Positions 8,289 to 14,826 of a stretch of 35,985 nt of DNA are shown in pieces. The translations under genes and the position numbers were made by a program. Source of the stretch: Patulibacter americanus DSM 16676. GTDB lineage: Bacteria > Actinomycetota > Thermoleophilia > Solirubrobacterales > Solirubrobacteraceae. Where the stretch lies: NCBI RefSeq assembly GCF_000420025.1, contig NZ_ATUD01000023.1, positions 1-35,985 on the forward strand. Direction: 5' to 3'. Positions within the stretch are counted from its first letter, which is position 1, and every line of letters starts with the position of its first letter. The notes beneath the pieces were generated by a model, which made no database searches, was not told the origin of the DNA, and saw nothing but the letters and a program-made list of their open reading frames with translations.

Positions 8289-8308
8289 CTTCCTCGCGCG
8301 CGAGGAAG
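8289..8308. promoter_or_regulatory. Perfect 20-bp palindrome upstream of the DUF3352 promoter
   Basis: CTTCCTCGCG (8289-8298) is followed directly by its exact reverse complement CGCGAGGAAG (8299-8308). It is centred about 38 bp upstream of the candidate -10 of the DUF3352 gene. Such a site would suit a dimeric transcription factor. The regulator is not identified. Confidence 0.5.
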
Positions 8309-8378
8309 AACCGGGCCGTGGCGCACCGCCGTTCATCGGGCGCGAACGGTCGCGCGCCCGCCCTCGGAGGTCGCGCGC

Positions 8379-8438
8379 TCCACCGCGCCCCACCCCGACA
8401 CCCCACATCGCCCCACCGTCGGGCCCACGGCGCCCCAC
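8379..8438 (-). promoter_or_regulatory. Six GTGGG-type boxes on the minus strand (candidate MraZ operator toward DUF3352)
   Basis: On the plus strand the pentamer CCCAC (TCCAC in the first copy) begins at 8379, 8389, 8402, 8412, 8424 and 8434. Read on the minus strand these are GTGGG boxes in three pairs, each pair exactly 10 bp apart, with pair-to-pair steps of 23 and 22 bp. The known MraZ site in other bacteria is direct TGGG-type repeats with 5-nt spacers, i.e. a 10-bp period. The array reads toward the DUF3352 gene, about 170-230 bp upstream of its start. Confidence 0.55.
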
Positions 8439-8474
8439 TGCGCCGCCTTCGCGGGCGTCACACACACCGTAAAG

Positions 8475-8487
8475 CCGCAATTTGCGG
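8475..8487. promoter_or_regulatory. Palindrome CCGCAA-T-TTGCGG
   Basis: A 13-bp perfect palindrome in the AT-richest part of the intergenic region. It is nested inside an outer inverted repeat CACCGT (8465-8470) / ACGGTG (8496-8501). It could be an operator or a small RNA hairpin; no regulator can be named. Confidence 0.35.
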
Positions 8488-8511
8488 GGTTTCCGACGGT
8501 GCCCGCAGAAC

Positions 8512-8547
8512 CGAACACCGTCGAACATCAGCGAACGGTCGACGAAC
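8512..8547 (+). repeat. Four CGAAC direct repeats phased at 10-11 bp
   Basis: CGAAC begins at 8512, 8522, 8532 and 8543. The last copy is also the left half of the LexA-like box at 8543-8556. The spacing equals one DNA turn, so all copies face the same side of the helix. CGAAC is the half-site of the Gram-positive/actinobacterial LexA box, so these may be auxiliary half-sites. Confidence 0.5.
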
Positions 8548-8556
8548 GGGTGTTCC
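8543..8556. promoter_or_regulatory. LexA (SOS) box candidate 1
   Basis: CGAACGGGTGTTCC fits the Gram-positive/actinobacterial LexA pattern CGAAC-R-N-R-Y-GTTY-C at every defined position. It lies in the divergent DUF3352/mraZ region, about 270 bp before mraZ and 330 bp before the DUF3352 start. Confidence 0.5.
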
Positions 8557-8644
8557 GATTTGCGACTGCAATCGATCCTGCACCAGGCCCCTGATACGGC
8601 CCGTCTCGGATTGGATACGCCGTTCTTGCAGGGGATCCAGGGCA

Positions 8645-8658
8645 CGAACATATGTTCC
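8645..8658. promoter_or_regulatory. LexA (SOS) box candidate 2, overlapping a possible mraZ -10
   Basis: CGAACATATGTTCC also fits the CGAAC-RNRY-GTTYC pattern fully, with a central AACATATGTT palindrome. A possible promoter overlaps it: TTGCAG (8626-8631), a 19-bp gap, and TATGTT (8651-8656). A LexA site over the -10 is the usual repressing arrangement. The octamer TATGTTCC recurs at 8729-8736. Confidence 0.55.
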
Positions 8659-8681
8659 GTCGGATGCCGGGGTACGGTGGA

Positions 8682-8727
8682 GTGGGGCAGAGGGGGCGAT
8701 TTGTGGTGCGTGGTGGGGCGCGGTGGG
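8682..8727 (+). promoter_or_regulatory. Candidate MraZ operator upstream of mraZ
   Basis: GTGG-type pentamers begin at 8682 (GTGGG), 8692 (GGGGG, weak), 8703 (GTGGT), 8713 (GTGGG) and 8723 (GTGGG), with steps of 10, 11, 10 and 10 bp. This matches the direct TGGG repeats with 5-nt spacers bound by MraZ, which represses its own dcw operon in E. coli. It lies 90-135 bp before the mraZ start and reads in the direction of mraZ. Confidence 0.65.
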
Positions 8728-8815
8728 CTATGTTCCTCGCAGCGAGTCGGGCCGGACGCGGTTCCTCCCACTGCTTCCGGCCCGGCTCGCACCGGTCATC
8801 TCCCGGCCCACGCTC

Positions 8816-9292
8816 TTGCCGGACCTCCAGCTCCAGTCCCAGTTCGAGCTCACGCTCGACGCGAAGAACCGCCTGACGATCCCGGCGCGTTTCCGCGAGC
8901 CCTTCAAGGCCGGCCTGGTGCTCGTCCGCTCCTTCGATGTCCCCGCCGTCGGCATCGAGCCGATCGAGGACTACCGCCAGTTCGTCGAGGCGTCCCTCCG
9001 CGGCCGCCATCCGCTCGATCCGCGCACCCGCCAGATCGAGCGCTCCCTGAACTCCGCCGTCACGCCCGGCGACCTCGACGGCCAGGGCCGCGTGACGATC
9101 TCCGGCCCGCTGCTGGACCACGCGAAGATCTCCGGCAAGGACGTCCTCCTCGTCGGCTCCGGCCGCCGCTTCGAGCTGTGGGACCGCGAGGGCTGGGCGA
9201 ACTACGCGCCCGAGCTGCAGGGCGCGATGCTCGACATCGCGAACGAGATCGGCGGCCAGTCGTTCCCGTTCGACCCGCAGAGCGGCGCGTAG
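8816..9292 (+). CDS. mraZ: MraZ transcriptional regulator
   Basis: About 158 residues. Two SpoVT-AbrB-like MraZ repeats are visible: the first with LDAKNRLTIPARFREPF and the second with LDGQGRVTISGPLLDHA, each carrying the family DxxxR motif. MraZ forms ring-shaped oligomers and binds direct TGGG-type repeats, usually repressing its own dcw operon; such repeats are present upstream at 8682-8727. The start is uncertain. The family begins only a few residues before the first repeat, so the TTG at 8816 (PDLQLQSQFELTL) is chosen although no Shine-Dalgarno is visible; an in-frame GTG at 8723 would add 31 residues and lie inside the operator. The gene ends 35 bp before the chosen rsmH start. Confidence 0.9.
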   Translation: MPDLQLQSQFELTLDAKNRLTIPARFREPFKAGLVLVRSFDVPAVGIEPIEDYRQFVEASLRGRHPLDPRTRQIERSLNSAVTPGDLDGQGRVTISGPLLDHAKISGKDVLLVGSGRRFELWDREGWANYAPELQGAMLDIANEIGGQSFPFDPQSGA

Positions 9293-9327
9293 CCGTGCCC
9301 GGCGAGCCGACCGGCCACCATGGAGGG

Positions 9328-10377
9328 GTGGACCCGGACCGCCCCGACACGCACGACCTCGACCCCGCGACGCCGGCTCCCGAGACCGACGCCCCCGCCC
9401 TCGAGTCCGACCCGACGACGGGGGACGCGTGGCACCTGCCCGTCCTCTGGCACGAGACGGTGGACATCCTCGAGCCCCGTCCCGGCCAGACGATGATCGA
9501 CGGCACCTTCGGCGCCGGCGGCCATGCGCGGCTGATGGCGGAGCGGCTCGGGCCCGACGGCCGGCTCGTCGTCGTCGACCGGGATCCCGTCGCGCTCGAG
9601 ATCGCGGAGCGCTTCGCCGCGACCGCCCCGTGCGAGGTCCGGATCGTCGCCGCGCCCTTCGCGGAGGCGTTCGAAGGGCTCGCCGCGGAAGGATTCCGGG
9701 CCGACGGGGCGTACTTCGACCTCGGGATGTCCTCGATGCAGATCGATCAGGCGGAGCGAGGCTTCGCGTACACGCGGGACGCGCCCCTCGACATGCGCAT
9801 GGGCATGGGGGAGAGCGACAGCACGCTCATGTCCGCCGCCGAGGTGGTGGCCACGTGGGACGCGAAGGAGCTCACGCGCGTGCTGCGCGAGTACGGCGAG
9901 GAGCGCTACGCCCCGAAGATCGCCCGCGCCATCGTCCGCGAGCGCGAGAAGGCCCCGATCGACACGACGGGCCGGCTCGTCGACGTCATCACGAACGCCA
10001 TCCCGACCCCGGCGCGGTTCGTCGGGGGCCACCCGGCCAAGCGGACCTTCCAGGCGCTGCGCATCCTCGTCAACGACGAGCTCGGCCAGATCGACCGCGC
10101 GCTCCCCGCGGCGTGGTCGCTGCTCGGCGTCGGCGGCCGCCTGGCCGTCATCTCCTTCCACTCGCTGGAGGACCGTCGCGTGAAGCGGTTCGTGTCCGAC
10201 CTGCTGCGGGGCTGCACCTGCCCGCCCGACATGCCGGTCTGCGTGTGCGGCAACGAGCCGCAGGCCGAGACGCTCGGCAAGCGCGGCGTCGTGCCCTCGC
10301 CGGAGGAGCAGCAGCAGAACCCGCGCTCGCGCTCCGCCCGGCTGCGCGGCGCCCGACGGATCGCGGTGCCCGCATGA
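9328..10377 (+). CDS. rsmH: 16S rRNA (cytosine-1402 N4)-methyltransferase RsmH
   Basis: About 349 residues from the GTG at 9328. RsmH uses S-adenosylmethionine to methylate C1402 in the ribosomal P site. Visible motifs are HLPVLWHETVDIL near the start, the SAM loop DGTFGAGGHARLM, VVDRDPVALEIAERF, YFDLGMSSMQIDQAERGF, the GGHPAKRTFQALRI segment and VISFHSLEDRRVKRF. The CTCPPDMPVCVCG cysteine cluster near the C-terminus is typical. A GTG at 9295, 2 bp after the mraZ stop, is an equally possible start and would add 11 residues; either way an Asp/Pro-rich extension precedes the domain. The stop overlaps the next gene (ATGA). Confidence 0.93.
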   Translation: MDPDRPDTHDLDPATPAPETDAPALESDPTTGDAWHLPVLWHETVDILEPRPGQTMIDGTFGAGGHARLMAERLGPDGRLVVVDRDPVALEIAERFAATAPCEVRIVAAPFAEAFEGLAAEGFRADGAYFDLGMSSMQIDQAERGFAYTRDAPLDMRMGMGESDSTLMSAAEVVATWDAKELTRVLREYGEERYAPKIARAIVREREKAPIDTTGRLVDVITNAIPTPARFVGGHPAKRTFQALRILVNDELGQIDRALPAAWSLLGVGGRLAVISFHSLEDRRVKRFVSDLLRGCTCPPDMPVCVCGNEPQAETLGKRGVVPSPEEQQQNPRSRSARLRGARRIAVPA

Positions 10378-11414
10378 GCGCCGCGCCCGCACCCCGCGAC
10401 CGCCCGGCGGCCCCGGGCCGCCCCCCGCTGCGTGCCGTCCCGCGCCCGTCGCGCCCGGCACCCGCACGCCCGTCCCGTCCGGCCGGCCCCGGCGGCGGTC
10501 TGCCGCTCGGCGTCAACCTGGCGCTCGTACCCGTCCGCCTGGCGCTCGTGCCGGTACGGCTCTTCACCGCGCTGCTCGGCCGCCTCACCGGCGGCCGGCC
10601 GTGGCTCGCGCTCGTCCTCGTGCTGGGCTGCGGCGTGATCGCGCTGCACGCCGCGACGCTCCAGACGAACCAGACCGTCGCCCAGCGCGACGTGCAGATC
10701 AGCAAGCTCGAGCGCAACAACGCGACCTTGCGCAACGAGGTCGCGGGCCTGGGCTCGCCCGACCGCGTGTCGGAGTTCGGCCGCAGCATCGGGATGGTCC
10801 TGGCCGACCCCGAGGGCGTCGGGTACCTCGACGCCCGCAAGACCGACGCCGCCCGCGCCGCCGGGCTCATCGGGCCGCCCAGCCCGAGCTGGAAGCCCGC
10901 CCCGAACCGGTCGGAGCAGAACGGCGACCCCGCCGCCGCCGACGGCACCGCCGCGGCGGACGGCACCGCGGCGGCGGACGGCACCGCGGCTGCCGGCGCC
11001 GGGACGGGCACCGCGGCCGCAGGCACCGCCGGGACGCCCCCGGCGGCCGGCGCGGGCGCCACGCAGGGCGCCGGGGCAGCCACCCCGTCCGGCACGCCGA
11101 CCCCGTCGGGCGCGGCCACCCAGTCCGGCACCGCCACCCAGTCCGGCGCCGGCACCGCGTCCGGCACCGGCACGACGTCGGGTACCGGCACGACGTCGGG
11201 CACCGGCACGGCCGCGCCGTCGGGCGCGGGTCGCTCCACGACTCCGGGTGGGGGCGCGGCCTCGGGCACCCCGTCCGGCGCCACGCAGTCCGGCTCGGCC
11301 TCCTCGGGCGCCACGCCGTCCGGGGCGGCGACCCAGGGCCCCACCCCGGGCACGGCCGCGGCCGGCGGCGCCGCGGCGGGCACCACCGGCGGCACCGCCG
11401 TCGGCGGCGACTGA
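10374..11414 (+). CDS. ftsL: FtsL-like cell division protein with a long low-complexity wall-side tail
   Basis: A 346-residue bitopic protein at the position ftsL occupies in dcw clusters. Residues 1-45 are Pro/Arg/Ala-rich and cytoplasmic. A duplicated LALVPVR segment (49-63) precedes the membrane helix (about 76-95, PWLALVLVLGCGVIALHAAT). A coiled coil follows (about 99-127, AQRDVQISKLERNNATLRNEV), and then DPEGVGYLDARK. This matches the FtsL/DivIC layout, but those proteins are usually close to 100-130 residues. From about residue 180 the chain is almost purely Ala/Gly/Thr/Ser/Pro, with three tandem DGTAAA units (10941-10994) and three 18-bp units encoding SGTGTT-like repeats (11160-11213). 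The start is the ATG of an ATGA overlap with rsmH. Confidence 0.75.
   Translation: MSAAPAPRDRPAAPGRPPLRAVPRPSRPAPARPSRPAGPGGGLPLGVNLALVPVRLALVPVRLFTALLGRLTGGRPWLALVLVLGCGVIALHAATLQTNQTVAQRDVQISKLERNNATLRNEVAGLGSPDRVSEFGRSIGMVLADPEGVGYLDARKTDAARAAGLIGPPSPSWKPAPNRSEQNGDPAAADGTAAADGTAAADGTAAAGAGTGTAAAGTAGTPPAAGAGATQGAGAATPSGTPTPSGAATQSGTATQSGAGTASGTGTTSGTGTTSGTGTAAPSGAGRSTTPGGGAASGTPSGATQSGSASSGATPSGAATQGPTPGTAAAGGAAAGTTGGTAVGGD
10941..11213 (+). repeat. In-frame 18-bp repeats in the FtsL-like tail
   Basis: Two sets of in-frame 18-bp tandem repeats: 10941-10958, 10959-10976 and 10977-10994 (DGTAAA units), and 11160-11177, 11178-11195 and 11196-11213 (SGTGTT-type units). Copies differ by only a few bases, so the tail length may vary between strains by slippage. 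Confidence 0.7.
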
Positions 11415-11546
11415 CGCACCCCGCGTTCCCGGGCGCCGGAAGAGCGGCTCCCGCGGGGGACACCCGTCCTCGCACCCCGGGAGCGTCGAGCCGTCGACCC
11501 GCCTGCCCCGGGAAGGAGCGCGCGGGCGCGCGGCGAAAGGGCGGGC

Positions 11547-13256
11547 ATGTACGCAGATCGCCGCCTGCGCGTGCTCTTCACGATCTCCATGGTCCTCGTC
11601 GCGCTCGCCGGGCTGCGCTCGGTGTGGTTCGCGATCGCGAAGGCCGACAGCCTCAGCGTCCGGGCCGCCGGCCAGCAGGTCACCGGCCGCGACGTGCTCG
11701 CCCTCCGCGGCGAGATCTCCGACCGCAACGACACCCCGCTCGCCGTCTCCGAGCCCGCGGCCGACGTCATCGTCTCGTCGAAGACGGTGCTCGAGCTCAA
11801 GACGATGAACCCGCCGCAGCAGCCGCAGAAGATGGCGTCGCTCGTCGCCCGAGCGCTCGACCTGCCCGAGGACGAGGTGCTCGCCGCGCTCACGTCCGGC
11901 AAGAGCTTCGAGTACCTCGGGCGCACCGTGCCCGACCGCAAGATCCAGGCGATGAAGGATGAGGCCAAGAAGCTCGAGGTCAACCTCGCCGGCCTGTCCT
12001 ACGCGCCGCGCAACCGGCGCATCTACCCGGGCGGGCCCCTCGCGGGCCAGCTGCTCGGCGCCTACGGGACCGACGACAAGGCGCTCGCCGGCCTGGAGTA
12101 CGCACTCGACGACACGCTTCGCGGCACGATGGGCCGCAACGTCCTCACGAGCGCCGGCTCGGGCAACCCGCTGCGCACCCGCGTCGAGAAGCCGATGGTG
12201 CCCGGCAAGTCCGTCGGCCTGACGATCGACACGAACATCCAGAAGATGACGGAGGACGCGCTGCAGGAGCTGGGGCAGACGTACCGCCCCAAGCGCGCGA
12301 CCGCCGTCGTCATGCAGCCCGACGGCCAGGTGCTCTCCATGGCCAACTGGCCGCGGGTCGACCCGAACCACCCGGCCGGCTCGCCGCAGGAGTACAAGAA
12401 CAACCTGGCCCTCTCGCTGAACTACGAGCCGGGCTCCACGTTCAAGGCCCTCGCGGTCGCCGGCGCCCTGCAGGACCGCGTCGTCACGCCGCAGTCGAAG
12501 TTCGTCGTCCCGTACGCGCTGAACGTCGCCGACCGCGTGATCAAGGACTCGCACCCCCACGGCACCGAGGTCATGACCCCGGGCGAGATCCTGGCGGAGA
12601 GCTCGAACACCGGCGCGATCAAGATCGGCCTGCAGCTGAACGCGAAGCGCGGCAAGGGCGCGTTCGACGGCTGGATGCGCAAGTTCGGCTTCGGCAGCCC
12701 CACGGGGATCGGCCTGCCGGAGGAGCAGGGCCTGCTGCCCAAGGTCGAGGACTATTCCGGCTCGACGATGGGCAACCTGCCGATCGGCCAGGGGCAGTTC
12801 GTCACGCCGCTGCAGATCGCCGACCTGTACGCCACGATCGCCAACGGCGGCGTGCTGCGCAAGCCGACGATCGTGCGCACGGTGAACGGCCGGCTGACCG
12901 AGCGGCCGAAGGGCACCCGCATCCTGCGGCCCGAGATCGCCCGCGAGCTGCGCGGCATGCTCACGGGCGTCTTCGAGGCCGGCGGCACCGCCTCGGCCGT
13001 CAAGGTCCCCGGCTACGACCTGGCGGGCAAGACCGGCACCTCGAACATCTACGACGCCAAGCTCGGCGAGTACGTCGAGAACCGCAACGTCGCGTCCATC
13101 GCCGGGTTCGCGCCCGCGCAGAACCCCAAGATCGTCGTGGTGGTCGTCGCCGACCAGCCCGCCGGCGGCGGCTACGGCGCGACCGTCGCGGGCCCCGCGT
13201 TCGCGAAGATCGCCCAGTACGCCATGCAGTACCTCAAGGTCCCGACGAACAAGTGA
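11547..13256 (+). CDS. ftsI: Septal penicillin-binding protein (FtsI/PBP2-PBP3 type transpeptidase)
   Basis: A 569-residue class B penicillin-binding protein. A short cytoplasmic start (MYADRRLRVL) is followed by one membrane anchor (about residues 9-30), a PBP dimerisation domain (about 45-215, with RGEISDRNDTPLAVS) and the transpeptidase domain. All three catalytic motifs are present: SxxK as S297-T-F-K300, SxN as S352-S-N354, and KTG at 495-497. It crosslinks septal peptidoglycan, and its expected partner is the SEDS polymerase FtsW encoded downstream. There are no PASTA domains. The ATG at 11547 has a weak AAAGG upstream. It is the only PBP gene in the window, so its role as FtsI rests on dcw position. 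Confidence 0.93.
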   Translation: MYADRRLRVLFTISMVLVALAGLRSVWFAIAKADSLSVRAAGQQVTGRDVLALRGEISDRNDTPLAVSEPAADVIVSSKTVLELKTMNPPQQPQKMASLVARALDLPEDEVLAALTSGKSFEYLGRTVPDRKIQAMKDEAKKLEVNLAGLSYAPRNRRIYPGGPLAGQLLGAYGTDDKALAGLEYALDDTLRGTMGRNVLTSAGSGNPLRTRVEKPMVPGKSVGLTIDTNIQKMTEDALQELGQTYRPKRATAVVMQPDGQVLSMANWPRVDPNHPAGSPQEYKNNLALSLNYEPGSTFKALAVAGALQDRVVTPQSKFVVPYALNVADRVIKDSHPHGTEVMTPGEILAESSNTGAIKIGLQLNAKRGKGAFDGWMRKFGFGSPTGIGLPEEQGLLPKVEDYSGSTMGNLPIGQGQFVTPLQIADLYATIANGGVLRKPTIVRTVNGRLTERPKGTRILRPEIARELRGMLTGVFEAGGTASAVKVPGYDLAGKTGTSNIYDAKLGEYVENRNVASIAGFAPAQNPKIVVVVVADQPAGGGYGATVAGPAFAKIAQYAMQYLKVPTNK

Positions 13257-13278
13257 GCGCCGTACGCCGCCCCGCCCC

Positions 13279-13304
13279 GGCCCGGTCGACGTCGTGGCCG
13301 GGCC
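13279..13304 (+). terminator. Hairpin between ftsI and murE
   Basis: GGCCCGG (13279-13285) pairs with CCGGGCC (13298-13304), extendable by three pairs past a one-base bulge. It lies just upstream of a candidate murE -10. It may be an attenuator or a weak terminator that allows murE to be transcribed from its own promoter. Confidence 0.4.
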
Positions 13305-13326
13305 AGGGCGGGCCCGGCGGCTGCTC

Positions 13327-13332
13327 TAGGCT
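13327..13332 (+). promoter_or_regulatory. Candidate -10 box of murE
   Basis: TAGGCT lies 9 bp before the murE ATG at 13342. A transcript starting near 13339 would have only about 3 nt of leader and would exclude the GTG at 13336 as a start. The same hexamer precedes gcvT at 28798. Confidence 0.4.
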
Positions 13333-13341
13333 CCGGTGCGC

Positions 13342-14826
13342 ATGACGCTGGGGGAGCTGTTCACACAGACGCCCGCGGACGCCCTCGGCGTCCCGGTCAC
13401 CGCACTGGCGTACGACGACCGGCGCGTGGCGCCGGGCACCGTCTTCTTCTGCGTCCGGGGCCACACGCGCGACGGGCACGAATTCGCCGCCGCCGCGGTC
13501 CAGCGCGGGGCCTCCGCGCTCGTCGTCGACCACCCGCTCGGGACGGACGTGCCCGAGGTCGTCGTCCCCGACGTCCGCGCCGCGATGGCGCCGGCCGCCG
13601 CCCGCCTGGCCGGCGACCCGACCGCCCGCCTGCAGACCGTCGGCATCACGGGCACGAACGGCAAGACGACCACGGCGTTCCTCGTGCGCGAGCTGCTCGA
13701 GGCCGCGGGGCGCTCCACGGGGATCCTCGGCACCGTCACCCAGGTCGCCGGGGGCGTGGAGCGACCAGCCGGCCGGACCACGCCCGAGGCGATCGACCTG
13801 CAGCCGCTGTTCGCGGAGATGGTGGAGGCGGGCGATCAGGCGTGCGTGATGGAGGTCTCCTCCCACGCGCTCGCGCTCGGTCGCGCCGACGCCATCCACT
13901 GGGCCGCCGCGATCTTCACGAACCTCACCCAGGACCACCTCGACTTCCACGCGGACATGGAGGAGTACTTCCTGGCGAAGGCCCGCCTGTTCGACGCGGC
14001 CGGGGACGCTCCGAAGGTCGTCGACGTCGACGACCCCTACGGCCGCCGGCTCGCCGGCATGCACCCCGGGGCGATCACCGTCGGCCTGGAGTCCGAGGAC
14101 GCCCGCGTGCGCGCCACCGACGTCCGCACCGGCCTGCGGGGGAGCACCTTCGTCGTCGACGGCCGCGAGCTCTCCACGCCGCTCACCGGCCGCTTCAACG
14201 TCATGAACGCCCTGCAGGCGTACGTCACGGTCACCGCCCTGGGGGTCGACGCCGACGTCGCCGCCGCCGCGCTGGCCGACGCCGGCCGCGTGCCCGGGCG
14301 CCTGGAGCCGGTCGACGCCGGCCAGCCCTTCGCCGTGCTCGTCGACTACGCCCACACGCCCGACTCGCTCCACAACGTGCTGGACGCCGCCCGCGGCGTG
14401 CTCGAGGCCGACGCGGCCGCGGGTGCCGAGCGGGGCCGGTCGATCTGCGTCTTCGGCTGCGGCGGCGACCGCGACCGCGGCAAGCGCCCGCTCATGGGCG
14501 GGATCGCCGCGCGCGAGGCCGACGTCGCGATCGCGACCTCCGACAACCCGCGCTCCGAGGATCCCGAGGCGATCCTCGACGAGGTGCTCGCCGGCGTCGA
14601 GCCGGGCGGCCCGCCCGTCGAGCGGATCGCCGACCGCCACGAGGCGATCGCCCGGGCCGTGGCGCTCGCGCGCGCGGGGGACGTCGTCCTCATCACGGGC
14701 AAGGGCCACGAGCAGGGCCAGACGTTCGCCGACGGCACCGTCCCCTTCGACGACCGGACCGTCGCCCGCGAGGCGCTCGCCGCCCTCGGCCATACCGCCG
14801 CCCCGACGGAGGACGCCCGTGCATAG
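13342..14826 (+). CDS. murE: UDP-MurNAc-tripeptide ligase MurE (meso-diaminopimelate type)
   Basis: A 494-residue Mur ligase that adds the third amino acid to UDP-MurNAc-L-Ala-D-Glu in the cytoplasm with ATP. The N-terminal UDP-binding domain has YDDRRVAPGTVFFCVRG. The P-loop is GITGTNGKTTT (Lys108), and the central domain has EVSSHALALGR and NLTQDHLDFH. The C-terminal domain has YAHTPDSL and CGGDRDRGKRP. The DNPR motif begins at Asp401 (SDNPRSEDP); in this family it selects meso-diaminopimelate rather than lysine, so the wall should be A1-gamma type. An in-frame GTG six bases upstream (13336) is less likely because the predicted transcript starts after it. The stop overlaps the murF GTG region by 8 bp. 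Confidence 0.95.
   Translation: MTLGELFTQTPADALGVPVTALAYDDRRVAPGTVFFCVRGHTRDGHEFAAAAVQRGASALVVDHPLGTDVPEVVVPDVRAAMAPAAARLAGDPTARLQTVGITGTNGKTTTAFLVRELLEAAGRSTGILGTVTQVAGGVERPAGRTTPEAIDLQPLFAEMVEAGDQACVMEVSSHALALGRADAIHWAAAIFTNLTQDHLDFHADMEEYFLAKARLFDAAGDAPKVVDVDDPYGRRLAGMHPGAITVGLESEDARVRATDVRTGLRGSTFVVDGRELSTPLTGRFNVMNALQAYVTVTALGVDADVAAAALADAGRVPGRLEPVDAGQPFAVLVDYAHTPDSLHNVLDAARGVLEADAAAGAERGRSICVFGCGGDRDRGKRPLMGGIAAREADVAIATSDNPRSEDPEAILDEVLAGVEPGGPPVERIADRHEAIARAVALARAGDVVLITGKGHEQGQTFADGTVPFDDRTVAREALAALGHTAAPTEDARA

Noticed and set aside
8318..8815. Long N-terminal extension of MraZ
   Set aside because: The frame is open but crosses both arrays and both LexA-like boxes, and the family begins just before the first MraZ repeat; codon use does not look coding.
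8652..8876. Small ORF starting inside LexA box 2 as a possible SOS-induced division inhibitor
   Set aside because: Its ATG lies within the LexA box and -10, so it would not be transcribed from that promoter; it overlaps mraZ in another frame and has no membrane segment or recognisable fold.
10941..11213. CRISPR or other spacer array
   Set aside because: The repeats are in-frame 18-bp units in a low-complexity coding tail, with no unique spacers between them.
13336..13341. GTG at 13336 as the murE start
   Set aside because: It lies only 3 nt after the TAGGCT -10, before the predicted transcript start; the ATG at 13342 fits better.
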